Of a stretch of 64,000 nt of DNA, positions 27,745-41,643 are shown piece by piece. A model generated the notes under the pieces. That model had not been told where the DNA came from. It searched no databases and saw only the letters and a list, made by a program, of their open reading frames with translations. The position numbers and the translations under genes were made by a program. This DNA is from Kitasatospora xanthocidica. Lineage in GTDB: Bacteria > Actinomycetota > Actinomycetes > Streptomycetales > Streptomycetaceae. Where the stretch lies: positions 170,491 to 234,490 of the forward strand of contig NZ_BNBY01000007.1 in the NCBI RefSeq assembly GCF_014656195.1. Direction: 5' to 3'. How positions within the stretch are numbered: position 1 is the stretch's first letter; each line of letters opens with the position of its first letter.

Positions 27745-28832
27745 GGCCCGATCCTTCCATGTGTCCGGAAAATCCGGTCGTACGCTGCTGCCAACAGCTC
27801 GGGGTCGTGTCGCGGCGTGCCGTCGGTGCGGGCCACCGAACCGAGCACCAGGGCGGCGCCCATCCGCTCGGCCGCCTTCTCCAGACCGGCGAGGTCCGCC
27901 TGGCCGAAGGCACCGCCGGTGACGGCGCGCTCGTCCACCAGGATCGCATCCACCGCGAGCTCGGGGGCGTGGTCGGCTATGACCTCCAGGTGACGCTGCG
28001 GGGTGAAGCCCTCGGTCTCGCCGGGCTGCGGGGCCAGGTTCAGGGTGAGCAGCCGGCGGGCGCGGGTCTCGGTGAGCGCCTTGGCCAGCTCGGGCACCAG
28101 CAGGTGCGGCAGCACGCTGGTGAACCAGGAGCCGGGGCCGAGCACCACCCAGTCCGCCTCCCGGACGGCGGTGACGGCCTGCGGGACGGCCGGCGGCTCG
28201 TCCGGCAGCAGCCGGATCGACTGCACCGTGCCGGGGGTCACCGCGACGTCGGCCTGGCCGCGGACCGCCGACAGCTCGCCGGGCCGCTCCGGGTCGTGGC
28301 CGCGGACGGTCGCCTCGATGTCCAGCGGCACCGCCGACATCGGCAGCACCCGGCCCTGGACGTTGAGCAGCCGGCCGACCCAGTCCAGGGCCTCCACCGG
28401 GTCGCCCAGCTTCTCCCAGAGCGCGACGATCAGCAGGTTGCCGACGGCGTGGCCGCCGAGCTCCCCGTTGCCGGTGAAGCGCTGCTGGATCACCTCGGAC
28501 CAGGTGCGGCCCCAGTCGTCGTCCCCGCACAGCGCGGCCAGCGCCTTGCGCAGGTCCCCCGGGGGCAGCACGCCCAGCTCGGTGCGCAGCCGTCCGCTGG
28601 AGCCCCCGTCGTCGGCGACGGTGACCACGGCCGTGAGGTCGCTGGTCAGCCGGCGCAGCGCGGACAGCGAGGCGGACAGGCCCTGGCCGCCGCCCAGCGC
28701 GGTGATCCGGGGGGCCGGATTCGTCCGGGCGGGACTGCTGCGCGGACGGCTCGGAGCCGGGGGCCGGGCCGGGCTGCCCGCCCGGTCACCGGTCCTGATC
28801 TGCGGCTGCCGCCCGGGCAGGTATCCCGCCAC
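27735..28832 (-). CDS. yvcK: YvcK/CofD-like gluconeogenesis factor
   Basis: This is a nucleotide-sugar-binding protein of the YvcK/GlmR family, linked to cell-wall precursor balance and morphology. The 365-residue product has an Arg/Pro-rich leader (1-42), then the Rossmann start ITALGGGQGLSASLSALRR, VTVADDGGSSGRLR, GHAVGNLLIVALWEKLGD and the C-terminal RHDPELLAAAYDRIFRTHGRIGPW. GTG 28832 has GAGG six bases upstream. It lies 66 bp downstream of rapZ and overlaps whiA at its end. Confidence 0.94.
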   Translation of the reverse strand: MAGYLPGRQPQIRTGDRAGSPARPPAPSRPRSSPARTNPAPRITALGGGQGLSASLSALRRLTSDLTAVVTVADDGGSSGRLRTELGVLPPGDLRKALAALCGDDDWGRTWSEVIQQRFTGNGELGGHAVGNLLIVALWEKLGDPVEALDWVGRLLNVQGRVLPMSAVPLDIEATVRGHDPERPGELSAVRGQADVAVTPGTVQSIRLLPDEPPAVPQAVTAVREADWVVLGPGSWFTSVLPHLLVPELAKALTETRARRLLTLNLAPQPGETEGFTPQRHLEVIADHAPELAVDAILVDERAVTGGAFGQADLAGLEKAAERMGAALVLGSVARTDGTPRHDPELLAAAYDRIFRTHGRIGPWR

Positions 28833-28898
28833 ACATCACCTCGCGTTCCTCGGCCCCGTCACCCGCTGCACCGGTGGGCCCGGCGAGGAGGGCGGCGG

Positions 28899-29783
28899 TT
28901 ACTCCCGTCCCATGTCACGGTGGACGAGCACCGTCTCGACTCCGTCGGCGATGAGACGCTTGGTCAGACGCTCGGACATGGCGACGCTGCGGTGCTTGCC
29001 ACCGGTGCAGCCTACGGCAAGCGTCATGTAACGCTTCCCCTCGCGCCGGTAGCCCTCGGTCACGATCCGGAGTAGCTCGGTGTAGCCGTCCAGGAACTCG
29101 TTGGCGCCGGGCTGCTGGAACACGTAGTCGGCGACGTCCGCGTCGGTGCCGGTCCGGGCCCGCAGTTCGGGCACCCAGTGCGGGTTGGGCAGGAAGCGGC
29201 AGTCCACCACGAGGTCGGCGTCGACCGGCAGGCCGTACTTGAAGCCGAAGGACATCACGGTGGCCCGCAGCTCGGGCTCGTCGTGGTCGGCGAACTGGGC
29301 GTCCAGCTTGGCGCGCAGCTGGTGCACGTTGAGGTTGGAGGTGTCGATCACCAGGTCGGCCTCGCCGCGCAGGTCGCGCAGCAGGTCGCGCTCCTGGGCG
29401 ATGCCGTCCACGATCCGGCCGTCGGCCTGCAGCGGGTGCGGGCGGCGGACGCTCTCGAAGCGGCGCACCAGCGCGTCGTCGGAGGAGTCCAGGAAGACGA
29501 CCCGCAGCCGGACGCCGCGCTTCTCCAGCTCGTCCAGCGAGGTGAGCAGGTCGTCGAAGAACTGGCGGCCTCGGACGTCCACCACCACGCCGATCCGGGC
29601 GACGTTGCCCTGGGAGCGGGCGCCCAGGTCGACCATGGTCGGGATCAGGGCCGGCGGCAGGTTGTCCACCACGAACCAGCCGAGGTCCTCCAGGCACTTG
29701 GCGGCGGTGGAGCGGCCGGCTCCGGACATGCCGGAGATGATCACCAGCTCCGGCGCGTTCTCGGCCACGTCTGACACGGTCAC
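28899..29783 (-). CDS. rapZ: RNase adapter/nucleotide-binding protein RapZ
   Basis: This is a RapZ-family P-loop protein; in enterobacteria RapZ controls GlmZ RNA decay, while in actinobacteria the partner is unknown. It has Walker A SGMSGAGRST (about 17-26), VDVRGRQFFDDL, and the conserved C-terminal phosphate-binding region AVGCTGGKHRSVAMSERL. GTG 29783 is preferred over the next GTG; both lack a strong ribosome site, and the spacing to uvrC is 118 bp. About 294 residues, normal for the family. Confidence 0.94.
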   Translation of the reverse strand: MTVSDVAENAPELVIISGMSGAGRSTAAKCLEDLGWFVVDNLPPALIPTMVDLGARSQGNVARIGVVVDVRGRQFFDDLLTSLDELEKRGVRLRVVFLDSSDDALVRRFESVRRPHPLQADGRIVDGIAQERDLLRDLRGEADLVIDTSNLNVHQLRAKLDAQFADHDEPELRATVMSFGFKYGLPVDADLVVDCRFLPNPHWVPELRARTGTDADVADYVFQQPGANEFLDGYTELLRIVTEGYRREGKRYMTLAVGCTGGKHRSVAMSERLTKRLIADGVETVLVHRDMGRE

Positions 29784-29901
29784 TTCGGTTCCCCGCTCTC
29801 GGTCTTTCTGCTGGGGAGAACGCTCACGGCGCGGCCGCCCTTCCCCGGCCCGGGCAGGCGGGCGGGGCCGGGGCACACCGGCTGACGGGCGGCGTCGGCC
29901 G

Positions 29902-31962
29902 TCATGGCGTCTCCTGGGATGGTGCGGTCTGGGGTGCTGCTGCCACCGGCTCTGCGGCCTGGTCGGCCCCGTCCTCGATGATCTCGCCGGTCGCGGTGTT
30001 GACCGCGGGTGCGGCGGGTGTACGGGAGGACAACGCCGCCGCAACAGTCTCCGCGGTGCGGCGTCCGATGCCGGGTACCGCGCAGAGCTCGTCCACGGTG
30101 GCGGCCCGGAGCTTCTTCAGCGAGCCGAAGTGCTTGAGCAGCGCCTGGCGGCGAGTCTCGCCGAGGCCCGGGACGGAGTCCAGTTCCCCGGCGGTGAGTC
30201 GCTTGGAACGCTTGGTGCGCTGGTAGCCGATCGCGAAGCGGTGGGCCTCGTCGCGCACCCGCTGGAGCAGGTAGAGGCCCTCGCTGGAGCGGGGCAGCAC
30301 CACCGGGTCGTCCTCGCCCGGCAGCCAGACCTCCTCCAGCCGCTTGGCCAGGCCGCACAGCGCGACGTCGTCGATGCCGAGCTCGTCCAGGGCGCGCCTG
30401 GCGGCGGCGACCTGCGGCTGGCCGCCGTCGACCACCAGCAGTTGGGGCGGGTAGGCGAAGCGCTTGGGGCGGCCCTCCTCGGTGCGCGGGCCGTCCCCGG
30501 GCCCCTCCTCGGGCCGGTCCTCGGGCCGGTCGTCCTCGGACTCCGGGACGGCCCACTCGCCGGTCTGCTCGCGCTCCTGGAGGTAGCGGCGGAACCGGCG
30601 GCTGATCACCTCGTGCATCGAGCGGACGTCGTCCTGGCCCTCGAAGCCCTTGATCTGGAACCGCCGGTACTCGCTCTTGCGGGCCAGGCCGTCCTCGAAG
30701 ACGACCATCGAGGCCACCACGTCCTCGCCCTGGAGGTGGGAGATGTCGTAGCACTCGATGCGCAGCGGGACGGAGTCCAGCTCCAGCGCGTCGGCGATCT
30801 CCTGCAGGGCGCGGCTGCGGGTGGTGAGGTCGGAGGCCCGCTTGGTCTTGTGCAGCGCGAGCGCCTGCTGGGCGTTGCGCTGCACGGTGGCCATCAGGTC
30901 CTTCTTGTCGCCGCGCTGCGGGACGCGCAGGTCGACCTGGCTGCCGCGCAGCCCGCCCAGCCACTCGCGCACCGGCCCGGCCGGGTCGGGCAGGGCGGGG
31001 ACGAGCACCTCGCGCGGGACTGACTCGCCGCCGCCGTACAGCTGCTGGAGGGCGTGCTCGACGAGGCCGGCGGTGTCGACGTCCTCGACCTTGTCGGTGA
31101 CCCAGCCGCGCTGGCCGCGCACCCGGCCGCCGCGGACCTGGAAGATCTGCACGGCGGCTTCGAGTTCGTCCTCGGCGAGGGCCAGCAGGTCGGCGTCGGT
31201 GGCGTCGGCGAGCACGATGGCGTTCTTCTCCATCGCCCGCTTGAGGGCGCCGATGTCGTCCCGCAGCCGGGCCGCCTTCTCGTACTCCAGCCCGGCCGCG
31301 GCCTCCCGCATCTCCTCTTCGAGCCGGCGCAGGTAGTTGCCGGTGCGCCCGGCCATGAAGTCGCAGAAGTCCTCGGCCAGCTCCCGGTGTTCGTCCACCG
31401 AGACCTTGCCGACGCAGGGCGCGGCGCACTTGCCGATGTAGCCGAGCAGGCACGGCCGGCCGACCTGCCGGGCCCGCTTGAAGACGCCGTTGGAGCAGGT
31501 GCGGACCGGGAAGACCCGCAGCAGCAGGTCGACCGTCTCCCGGATCGCCCAGGCGTGCCCGTACGGGCCGAAGTAGCGCACGCCCTTCTTGTGCGCCCCG
31601 CGCATCACCTGGACCCGCGGGTACTCCTCGTCGAGGGTGACGGCGAGTTCGGGATAGCTCTTGTCGTCGCGGTACTTGACGTTGAACCGCGGGTCGAACT
31701 CCTTGATCCAGGAGTACTCGAGCTGGAGCGCCTCGACCTCGGTGCCGACCACGGTCCACTCCACCGAGGCGGCGGTGGTGACCATGGTCGCGGTGCGCGG
31801 GTGCAGGCCGGCCAGGTCCTGGAAGTAGGACGACAGGCGCGGCCGCAGGCTCTTGGCCTTGCCGACGTAGATGACCCGGCCGTGGGCGTCACGGAACTTG
31901 TAGACGCCCGGGGAGGTCGGGATCGCACCGGGCGCCGGGCGGTAGGTGCTCGGGTCAGCCAT
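29902..31962 (-). CDS. uvrC: Excinuclease ABC subunit UvrC
   Basis: UvrC makes both incisions around a DNA lesion in nucleotide excision repair. The 686-residue protein has an N-terminal GIY-YIG nuclease (GVYKFRDAHGRVIYVGKAKSLRPRLSSYF, about 19-48), a Cys-containing segment (CAAPCVGKVS), a UVR motif (EEEMREAAAGLEYEKAARLRD), an RNase H-like second nuclease (ECYDISHLQGEDVVASMVVF) and tandem HhH motifs (LDSVPGLGETRRQALL, LCAVPGIGRRTAETV). An acidic linker (about 470-495) is local. It leads the uvrC-rapZ-yvcK-whiA run, a standard streptomycete order. Confidence 0.97.
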   Translation of the reverse strand: MADPSTYRPAPGAIPTSPGVYKFRDAHGRVIYVGKAKSLRPRLSSYFQDLAGLHPRTATMVTTAASVEWTVVGTEVEALQLEYSWIKEFDPRFNVKYRDDKSYPELAVTLDEEYPRVQVMRGAHKKGVRYFGPYGHAWAIRETVDLLLRVFPVRTCSNGVFKRARQVGRPCLLGYIGKCAAPCVGKVSVDEHRELAEDFCDFMAGRTGNYLRRLEEEMREAAAGLEYEKAARLRDDIGALKRAMEKNAIVLADATDADLLALAEDELEAAVQIFQVRGGRVRGQRGWVTDKVEDVDTAGLVEHALQQLYGGGESVPREVLVPALPDPAGPVREWLGGLRGSQVDLRVPQRGDKKDLMATVQRNAQQALALHKTKRASDLTTRSRALQEIADALELDSVPLRIECYDISHLQGEDVVASMVVFEDGLARKSEYRRFQIKGFEGQDDVRSMHEVISRRFRRYLQEREQTGEWAVPESEDDRPEDRPEEGPGDGPRTEEGRPKRFAYPPQLLVVDGGQPQVAAARRALDELGIDDVALCGLAKRLEEVWLPGEDDPVVLPRSSEGLYLLQRVRDEAHRFAIGYQRTKRSKRLTAGELDSVPGLGETRRQALLKHFGSLKKLRAATVDELCAVPGIGRRTAETVAAALSSRTPAAPAVNTATGEIIEDGADQAAEPVAAAPQTAPSQETP

Positions 31963-32028
31963 GGGTCCACCGTACCGAGTGGGGGCGGGGCCGCGGGGAC
32001 GGGATCTCTCGGGAGACGGTCAACTGCT

Positions 32029-32475
32029 TCAGCTCGGGGTCACCTTGAGGTTCCCGCCCTCCACCGTGACGGTGTAGGCGGGCAGCGGGGAGGGGGCCGG
32101 GCCGTCCTGGACGGCGCCGTCGGCGATGGCGAACCGGCTGCCGTGGCAGGGGCACTGGATCTGCTGGTTCTTCACCTGGTCCACGATGCAGCCGGCGTGG
32201 GTGCACTTGGCGCTGAAGGCCTTGTACTGGCCGGCGGCCGGCTGGGTCACCACGATCTTCTGCTCGCGGAAGACCTTGCCGCCGCCCTCCGGCACCGCCG
32301 AGGCCGGGCCGAGGTCCACCGGGCCCTTGGCGGTGCTGCCCCCGCCGGAGGAGGAGGACGAGGACGAGCTGCAGCCGGTGACCGCCACGGTGCCGCCGGC
32401 CGCCAGGACGGCCGCCGCCCCGCAGAGCAGGGTGCGGCGGGAGGCGGTGGGGCTGCCTTCAGGGGCCTCGGACAT
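32029..32475 (-). CDS. Rieske (2Fe-2S) domain lipoprotein
   Basis: This is a 148-residue secreted electron-transfer protein. The N-terminus SRRTLLCGAAAVLAAGGTVAVTGC reads as a twin-arginine signal ending in a lipobox (VTGC), followed by a Ser-rich linker. The Rieske cluster ligands are CTHAGC (Cys, His) and CPCHGS (Cys, His), so the 2Fe-2S site is complete. Export folded by Tat and lipid anchoring outside the membrane is inferred. The redox partner is not evident; the neighbouring uvr genes give no clue. Confidence 0.9.
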   Translation of the reverse strand: MSEAPEGSPTASRRTLLCGAAAVLAAGGTVAVTGCSSSSSSSSGGGSTAKGPVDLGPASAVPEGGGKVFREQKIVVTQPAAGQYKAFSAKCTHAGCIVDQVKNQQIQCPCHGSRFAIADGAVQDGPAPSPLPAYTVTVEGGNLKVTPS

Positions 32476-32607
32476 CGGTGCGCTCCTACGGTTGCTGCTG
32501 CGGCTGCGGGGACCACGGAATTCTATGCCGCACGCGCCCCGCCGCTCCCGGTACTCCCACCGTCGGGTGGGGCCGGGAGCGGCGGGGCGGACGGGACGGC
32601 TCGTCGG

Positions 32608-35628
<3,021 letters not shown>

Positions 35629-35897
35629 TGCTTCTGGCGCCTTTCTCCGGGGCGAGACTACTGGCGTTGGGAGGTGGGTCTTCTTCCAGGATGCGGCAGC
35701 CAGCCTATAGCTCAGACGTTCGAATCTCGACTTCGTCCAGTGGAGACCACCCGAACGAGTGAGGACCGCCCCGGGACCGTCCGCACCCGGACCGAAAAAC
35801 CCCCTGCTCAGGGCCCGGATTCGGCGATAGCGTCGTCTGGTCAACGAGCGAGGCCCCCGGTGGGCAACGCTCCGCCTCCCGACAGAAGGCAGATTCG

Positions 35898-36632
35898 ATG
35901 ACCGACCCGCAGTCCGCCGCCGCCTCCGCCGCCTCCTGGCTGGACCAGGTCGAGGAGAGCACCCAGCGCCTGCTGCAGACCGTCGCCGAGCTGAAGCCCG
36001 ACGCCGTCACCGAGCCCTCCGCACTGCCCGGCTGGACCCGCGGCCACGTCCTGGCCCACCTCGCCCGCAACGCCGACTCCCTGGTCAACCTGCTGAACGG
36101 CGCCCGCACCGGCACCGACATCCCGCAGTACGCCAGCGGCGAGGCCCGCGACGCGGACATCGAGCGCGACGCGCCCCGCCCGCTGGAAGTCCACCTCGCC
36201 GACCTGCGCGACTCGCACGCCCGCTTCACCGAGGCCGCCGCGCTGCTGCCGGACGAGGCCTGGACCGCCGAGGTCCGCCACCGCACCGGCTACGTCTTCC
36301 CGGCCTCCGACATCCCGCACAAGCGCCTGCTGGAGGTCGAGTACCACCACGTCGACCTGGCCGCCGGCCACACCCCCGCGCACTGGCCGGAAGACTTCGC
36401 CACCGCCCAGTTCCGCAAGCTCGCCGAGAGCCTGGCCGGCGCCGGCCTGCCCGCCGTCCGCCTGGTCGCCACCGACACCGAGGACCGCGCCGTCATCGGC
36501 ACCGGCGAGCCCGCCCTGACCGTCGAGGGCCCCGTCCGCGCCCTCCTCGCCTGGCTCTCCGGCCGCTCCGCCGGCGCCGATCTGCGCCGCACCCCCGACA
36601 CCGACCTCCCCCCGCTTCCCCCGATGGGCTGA
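35898..36632 (+). CDS. Maleylpyruvate isomerase-family mycothiol-dependent enzyme
   Basis: This 244-residue protein has an MDMPI/DinB-like N-terminal four-helix bundle. The metal ligands are visible as GHVLAHLARN (His) and LLEVEYHHVDL (Glu, His). The family uses mycothiol, the actinobacterial thiol, for isomerisation or conjugation, and its C-terminal domain (about 160-244) is the SCP-like MDMPI_C half. The actual substrate is unknown. The ATG 35898 is on the strand opposite uvrA. An MBL-fold gene follows by 48 bp, likely in the same operon. Confidence 0.88.
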   Translation: MTDPQSAAASAASWLDQVEESTQRLLQTVAELKPDAVTEPSALPGWTRGHVLAHLARNADSLVNLLNGARTGTDIPQYASGEARDADIERDAPRPLEVHLADLRDSHARFTEAAALLPDEAWTAEVRHRTGYVFPASDIPHKRLLEVEYHHVDLAAGHTPAHWPEDFATAQFRKLAESLAGAGLPAVRLVATDTEDRAVIGTGEPALTVEGPVRALLAWLSGRSAGADLRRTPDTDLPPLPPMG

Positions 36633-36680
36633 CGGCGCGAGGATGACCCTGAACCCTGTAGCCGGACGAGGAGCAGTGGC

Positions 36681-37334
36681 ATGACGTACCACGGAGCGGT
36701 CAAGGTCGGCGGACCGCCGGACGTGCGCGAGCTGGCCCACCTGATCATCACCAAGGTGGCCGTAGGACCGTACGACAACAACGCCTACCTGCTGCGCTGC
36801 CGGGCCACCGACGAGCAGTTGCTGATCGACGCGGCCGCCGACGCCCCGGTGCTACTGGAGACCGTCGGGGACGACCTCGAAACCGTGGTCACCACCCACC
36901 GGCACCAGGACCACTGGGGCGCGCTGGCCGAGGTGGTCGCCACCACCGGCGCCCGCACCGCCGCCGGCGAGCACGACGCCGAGGGCATCCCCGTGCCCAC
37001 CGAACTGCTGCTCGCGGACGGCGAGCGGCTGCGCGTCGGCGACGTCGAGCTCACCGTCCGCCACCTGGTCGGGCACACCCCCGGCGCGATCGTGCTGATC
37101 TACGACGACCCGCAGGGCCACCCGCACGTGTTCACCGGCGACTGCCTCTTCCCCGGCGGCGTCGGCAACACCTGGGGCGACCCGGAGGCCTTCCGCACGC
37201 TCTTCCGGGACGTCAACGAGAAGATCTTCGACGCCCTCCCGGACGAGGCCTGGGTCTACCCCGGCCACGGCAACGACACCACCCTCGGCGCCGAGCGCCC
37301 GCACCTCGACGAGTGGCGCGAGCGCGGCTGGTAG
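36681..37334 (+). CDS. MBL-fold metallohydrolase (glyoxalase II-like)
   Basis: This 217-residue metallo-beta-lactamase-fold hydrolase has the metal motif THRHQDHWG (HxHxDH), later His in LVGHTPGAIVLI, Asp in FTGDCLFPGG, and the final His in VYPGHGNDTT. This matches glyoxalase II-like enzymes that hydrolyse thioesters. Linkage to a mycothiol-dependent enzyme suggests a mycothiol conjugate or thioester as substrate (inference). ATG 36681. Confidence 0.9.
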   Translation: MTYHGAVKVGGPPDVRELAHLIITKVAVGPYDNNAYLLRCRATDEQLLIDAAADAPVLLETVGDDLETVVTTHRHQDHWGALAEVVATTGARTAAGEHDAEGIPVPTELLLADGERLRVGDVELTVRHLVGHTPGAIVLIYDDPQGHPHVFTGDCLFPGGVGNTWGDPEAFRTLFRDVNEKIFDALPDEAWVYPGHGNDTTLGAERPHLDEWRERGW

Positions 37335-37337
37335 CCC

Positions 37338-37423
37338 GCGCACCCCGGGTGCGCCGGGTGCGCCGCGCACCCCGGGTGCGCCGAGGCCCCCGCGACCGGT
37401 GACCGGTCACGGGGGCCTCGGCG
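37338..37423. terminator. Three successive hairpins between MBL hydrolase and terC
   Basis: Two identical palindromes GCGCACCCCGGGTGCGC (37338-37354 and 37365-37381) are followed by a 14-bp stem (37379-37392 with 37410-37423). The last overlaps the second palindrome by three bases, so alternative folds are possible. It serves as convergent terminator for both flanking genes. Confidence 0.75.
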
Positions 37424-37436
37424 TTCAGCGGGCACC

Positions 37437-38423
37437 TCAGGCGTCGAGCTTCTCCTGCTCCCGCTCGGCCAGGGCTGCGGCCTTCTTCGAGGCCCGCAGG
37501 CTGGTGAACGTGGTGACGGCCAGCACCACCACGATGAAGCCCAGCGAGAACGGGATGCCGATCTCCGGGGCCCAGGTCGCGCCCGCCTCGTGCGCGGCGT
37601 GCAGCACCAGCTTCACGCCGATGAAGCCGAGGATCACCGACAGGCCGTACGACAGGTGGACCAGCTTCTTCAGCAGGCCGCCGATCAGGAAGTACAGCTG
37701 GCGCAGGCCCATCAGGGCGAAGGCGTTGGCGGTGAAGACCACGTACGGGTCCTGGGTGAGGCCGAAGATGGCCGGGATCGAGTCCAGGGCGAACAGGACG
37801 TCGGTGGTGCCGATCGCCAGCATGACGATCAGCATCGGGGTCATCAGCCGGCGGCCGTTCTCCCTGATGAAGAGCTTGGTGCCGTGGTACTTGTCGGTCG
37901 ACGGGAAGCGCTGCTCGATCGACTTGAGCAGGCGGTTCTCCTCGAACTCCTCGTCCTCCTCGTCGGCCCGGGCCTCCTTGATCAGCTTCCACGCCGTCCA
38001 GATCAGGAAGGCGCCGAAGATGAAGAAGACCCAGGAGAACTGGGCGACCAGCGCGGCGCCGCCGGCGATGAACACCGCCCGGAGCACCAGCGCGATGATC
38101 ACACCGAACATCAGCACGCGCTGCTGGTAGATCCTGGGCACCGCGAACTTGCCCATGATCAGGATGAACACGAAGAGGTTGTCGACACTGAGCGACTTCT
38201 CGGTGATGTAGCCCGCGAAGAACTCACCCGCCGGCTGCCCGCCGGAGTGCCACCAGAGGAACCCGCCGAAGATCAGCGCCAGCACGACCCAGACGGCCGT
38301 CCAGATCCCGGCCTCCTTGATCGAGACCTCGTGCGGCTTGCGGCCGCCGATGAAGAAATCGGCCACGATCAGGGCGATCAACACACCGATCGTGGTGACC
38401 CACATGGTTACGGAAACGTCCAC
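37437..38423 (-). CDS. TerC/Alx-family integral membrane protein
   Basis: This is a 328-residue membrane protein of the TerC family; members such as Alx and MeeF act in manganese export or metallation of secreted proteins. About nine hydrophobic segments are visible, with the family Asp residues in SVDNLFVFILIMGKF and TDVLFALDSIPAIFGLTQDPYVVFTANAFALMGLRQLYF. GTG 38423 (VDVSVTMWVTTIGVL) has the strong ribosome site GGAGGAG five bases upstream, which is itself buried in a 10-bp hairpin (see leader). Regulation at translation is therefore likely. Confidence 0.92.
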   Translation of the reverse strand: MDVSVTMWVTTIGVLIALIVADFFIGGRKPHEVSIKEAGIWTAVWVVLALIFGGFLWWHSGGQPAGEFFAGYITEKSLSVDNLFVFILIMGKFAVPRIYQQRVLMFGVIIALVLRAVFIAGGAALVAQFSWVFFIFGAFLIWTAWKLIKEARADEEDEEFEENRLLKSIEQRFPSTDKYHGTKLFIRENGRRLMTPMLIVMLAIGTTDVLFALDSIPAIFGLTQDPYVVFTANAFALMGLRQLYFLIGGLLKKLVHLSYGLSVILGFIGVKLVLHAAHEAGATWAPEIGIPFSLGFIVVVLAVTTFTSLRASKKAAALAEREQEKLDA

Positions 38424-38560
38424 TACTGCTCCTCCGGCAGGTAGGCGAGACAGTCATCGTCACTGCCGGAGGTCTCTTCCGCCCGTCGGGCCAGCGCCCC
38501 GGGGTGCCACGACGGGCACCCGTGATGACGGGGTCGGCTGTCGAGGAATACTCCCCTCCG
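38424..38560 (-). promoter_or_regulatory. Structured terC leader with RBS-sequestering hairpin; riboswitch candidate
   Basis: In the minus-strand RNA a 10-bp perfect stem, CCTCCGGCAG (38472-38463) with CTGCCGGAGG (38440-38431), captures the GGAGG ribosome site of terC. Upstream is a long GC-rich hairpin with outer arms 38481-38488 and 38510-38517 (GCCCGUCG/CGACGGGC). Next comes the box GGGGAGUA (38556-38549), followed by CCGUCAUCACGG. GGGGAGUA is the conserved 5' segment of the yybP-ykoY manganese riboswitch, whose usual target is TerC/Alx-type genes. The structure is seen directly; ligand and class are inference. Confidence 0.6.
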
Positions 38561-38630
38561 CTGCCATCGAGAGTAACAGGAGAGGCAAGGAAAGGTAAAG
38601 AAGGTAAAGAACCGTCAGGGGTGGGGACCG

Positions 38631-39209
38631 TCAGAGGTAGGGATCGATCGCCGGCAGCAGGTCCTGGAAGGTCCGGCCCTTGGCCGGGGCGCCGATCGCC
38701 TGCATCTCCCAGCCGCCCTCGCCGTCCCGGACCACCTTGGCCATGATCTGCCCGGTGTGCGGACCGCCGCCCGCCAGCTCGTAGCGGGCCAGCTCCAGCC
38801 CGGTGGTCTCGTCCACCAGGCGGCAGTGCGCCCGCTCCACCTCGGCGAAGGTCTGCCCGGTGTAGGAGCTCACCGTGAACACCACCTGGGTGATGTGCGC
38901 CGGCACGTGCATCAGGTCGACCAGGATCGCCTCGTCGTCCTCGTGCCCCGAGCCGCCGTGCACGTTGTCCCCGGTGTGCCGGACGGAGCCGTCCTCGCTC
39001 TCCAGGTGCTGGAAGAACACCACGTCGGACGGGGTCTTCTCGGCGTACAGCAGCGCCGAGGCGTCCAGGTCGATCGTCCTGGTGCGACTGCCGAACAGGC
39101 CCCGCTTGGGAGCCGCCTGCCAGCCGAGGCCCATCCGGACCACGGTCAGGGCGGCGCCCGCCCCCTTCTGGAGGCTGACCCGCTGCCCCTTGGCAAGGTT
39201 CACCGACAC
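38631..39209 (-). CDS. TerD-family protein
   Basis: This 192-residue protein has the calcium-binding TerD domain (SVNLAKGQRVSLQKG at the start, DDEAILVDLMHVPAHITQVVFTVSSYTGQTFAEV in the core, and a C-terminal WEMQAIGAPAKGRTFQDLLP). GTG 39209 was chosen because GAGAGGA lies seven bases upstream and VSVNLAKGQ is the family start; a GTG eight codons earlier has no ribosome site. Streptomycetes carry several TerD-type genes linked to stress and development. It lies upstream of terC, but the terC leader in between suggests separate control. Confidence 0.92.
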   Translation of the reverse strand: MSVNLAKGQRVSLQKGAGAALTVVRMGLGWQAAPKRGLFGSRTRTIDLDASALLYAEKTPSDVVFFQHLESEDGSVRHTGDNVHGGSGHEDDEAILVDLMHVPAHITQVVFTVSSYTGQTFAEVERAHCRLVDETTGLELARYELAGGGPHTGQIMAKVVRDGEGGWEMQAIGAPAKGRTFQDLLPAIDPYL

Positions 39210-39516
39210 GACGTTGTCCTCTCTGCCGGCCACGCGGTCGCTGCCGCCCGGCTCCCCGGTGGAACACCCCGTCGCCGTCCCCCGGCTGAGGCCCCCTCTG
39301 CTACGGCCCGCGCCCGTCCAGCGGACACGATGCCGCAGGCCAGCCTAGGCCCTGCGACACCCCGACCTCCTCAGGGTTTCCCCGTTTGTGGCAAGGCTGA
39401 GACACCTCCGGGCTTGACCGGTGCCATTCCGGCCAAGCCCGGGCGCCCCGGCCGTCACGCCCCGCCCCGACGGGCGCCGGGCACTCCCCTGCGGATCCCG
39501 CTCCACACGGATCCCG

Positions 39517-41607
<2,091 letters not shown>

Positions 41608-41643
41608 GCATCAACCGTACGACCCACCACTGACAAGCGGGGC

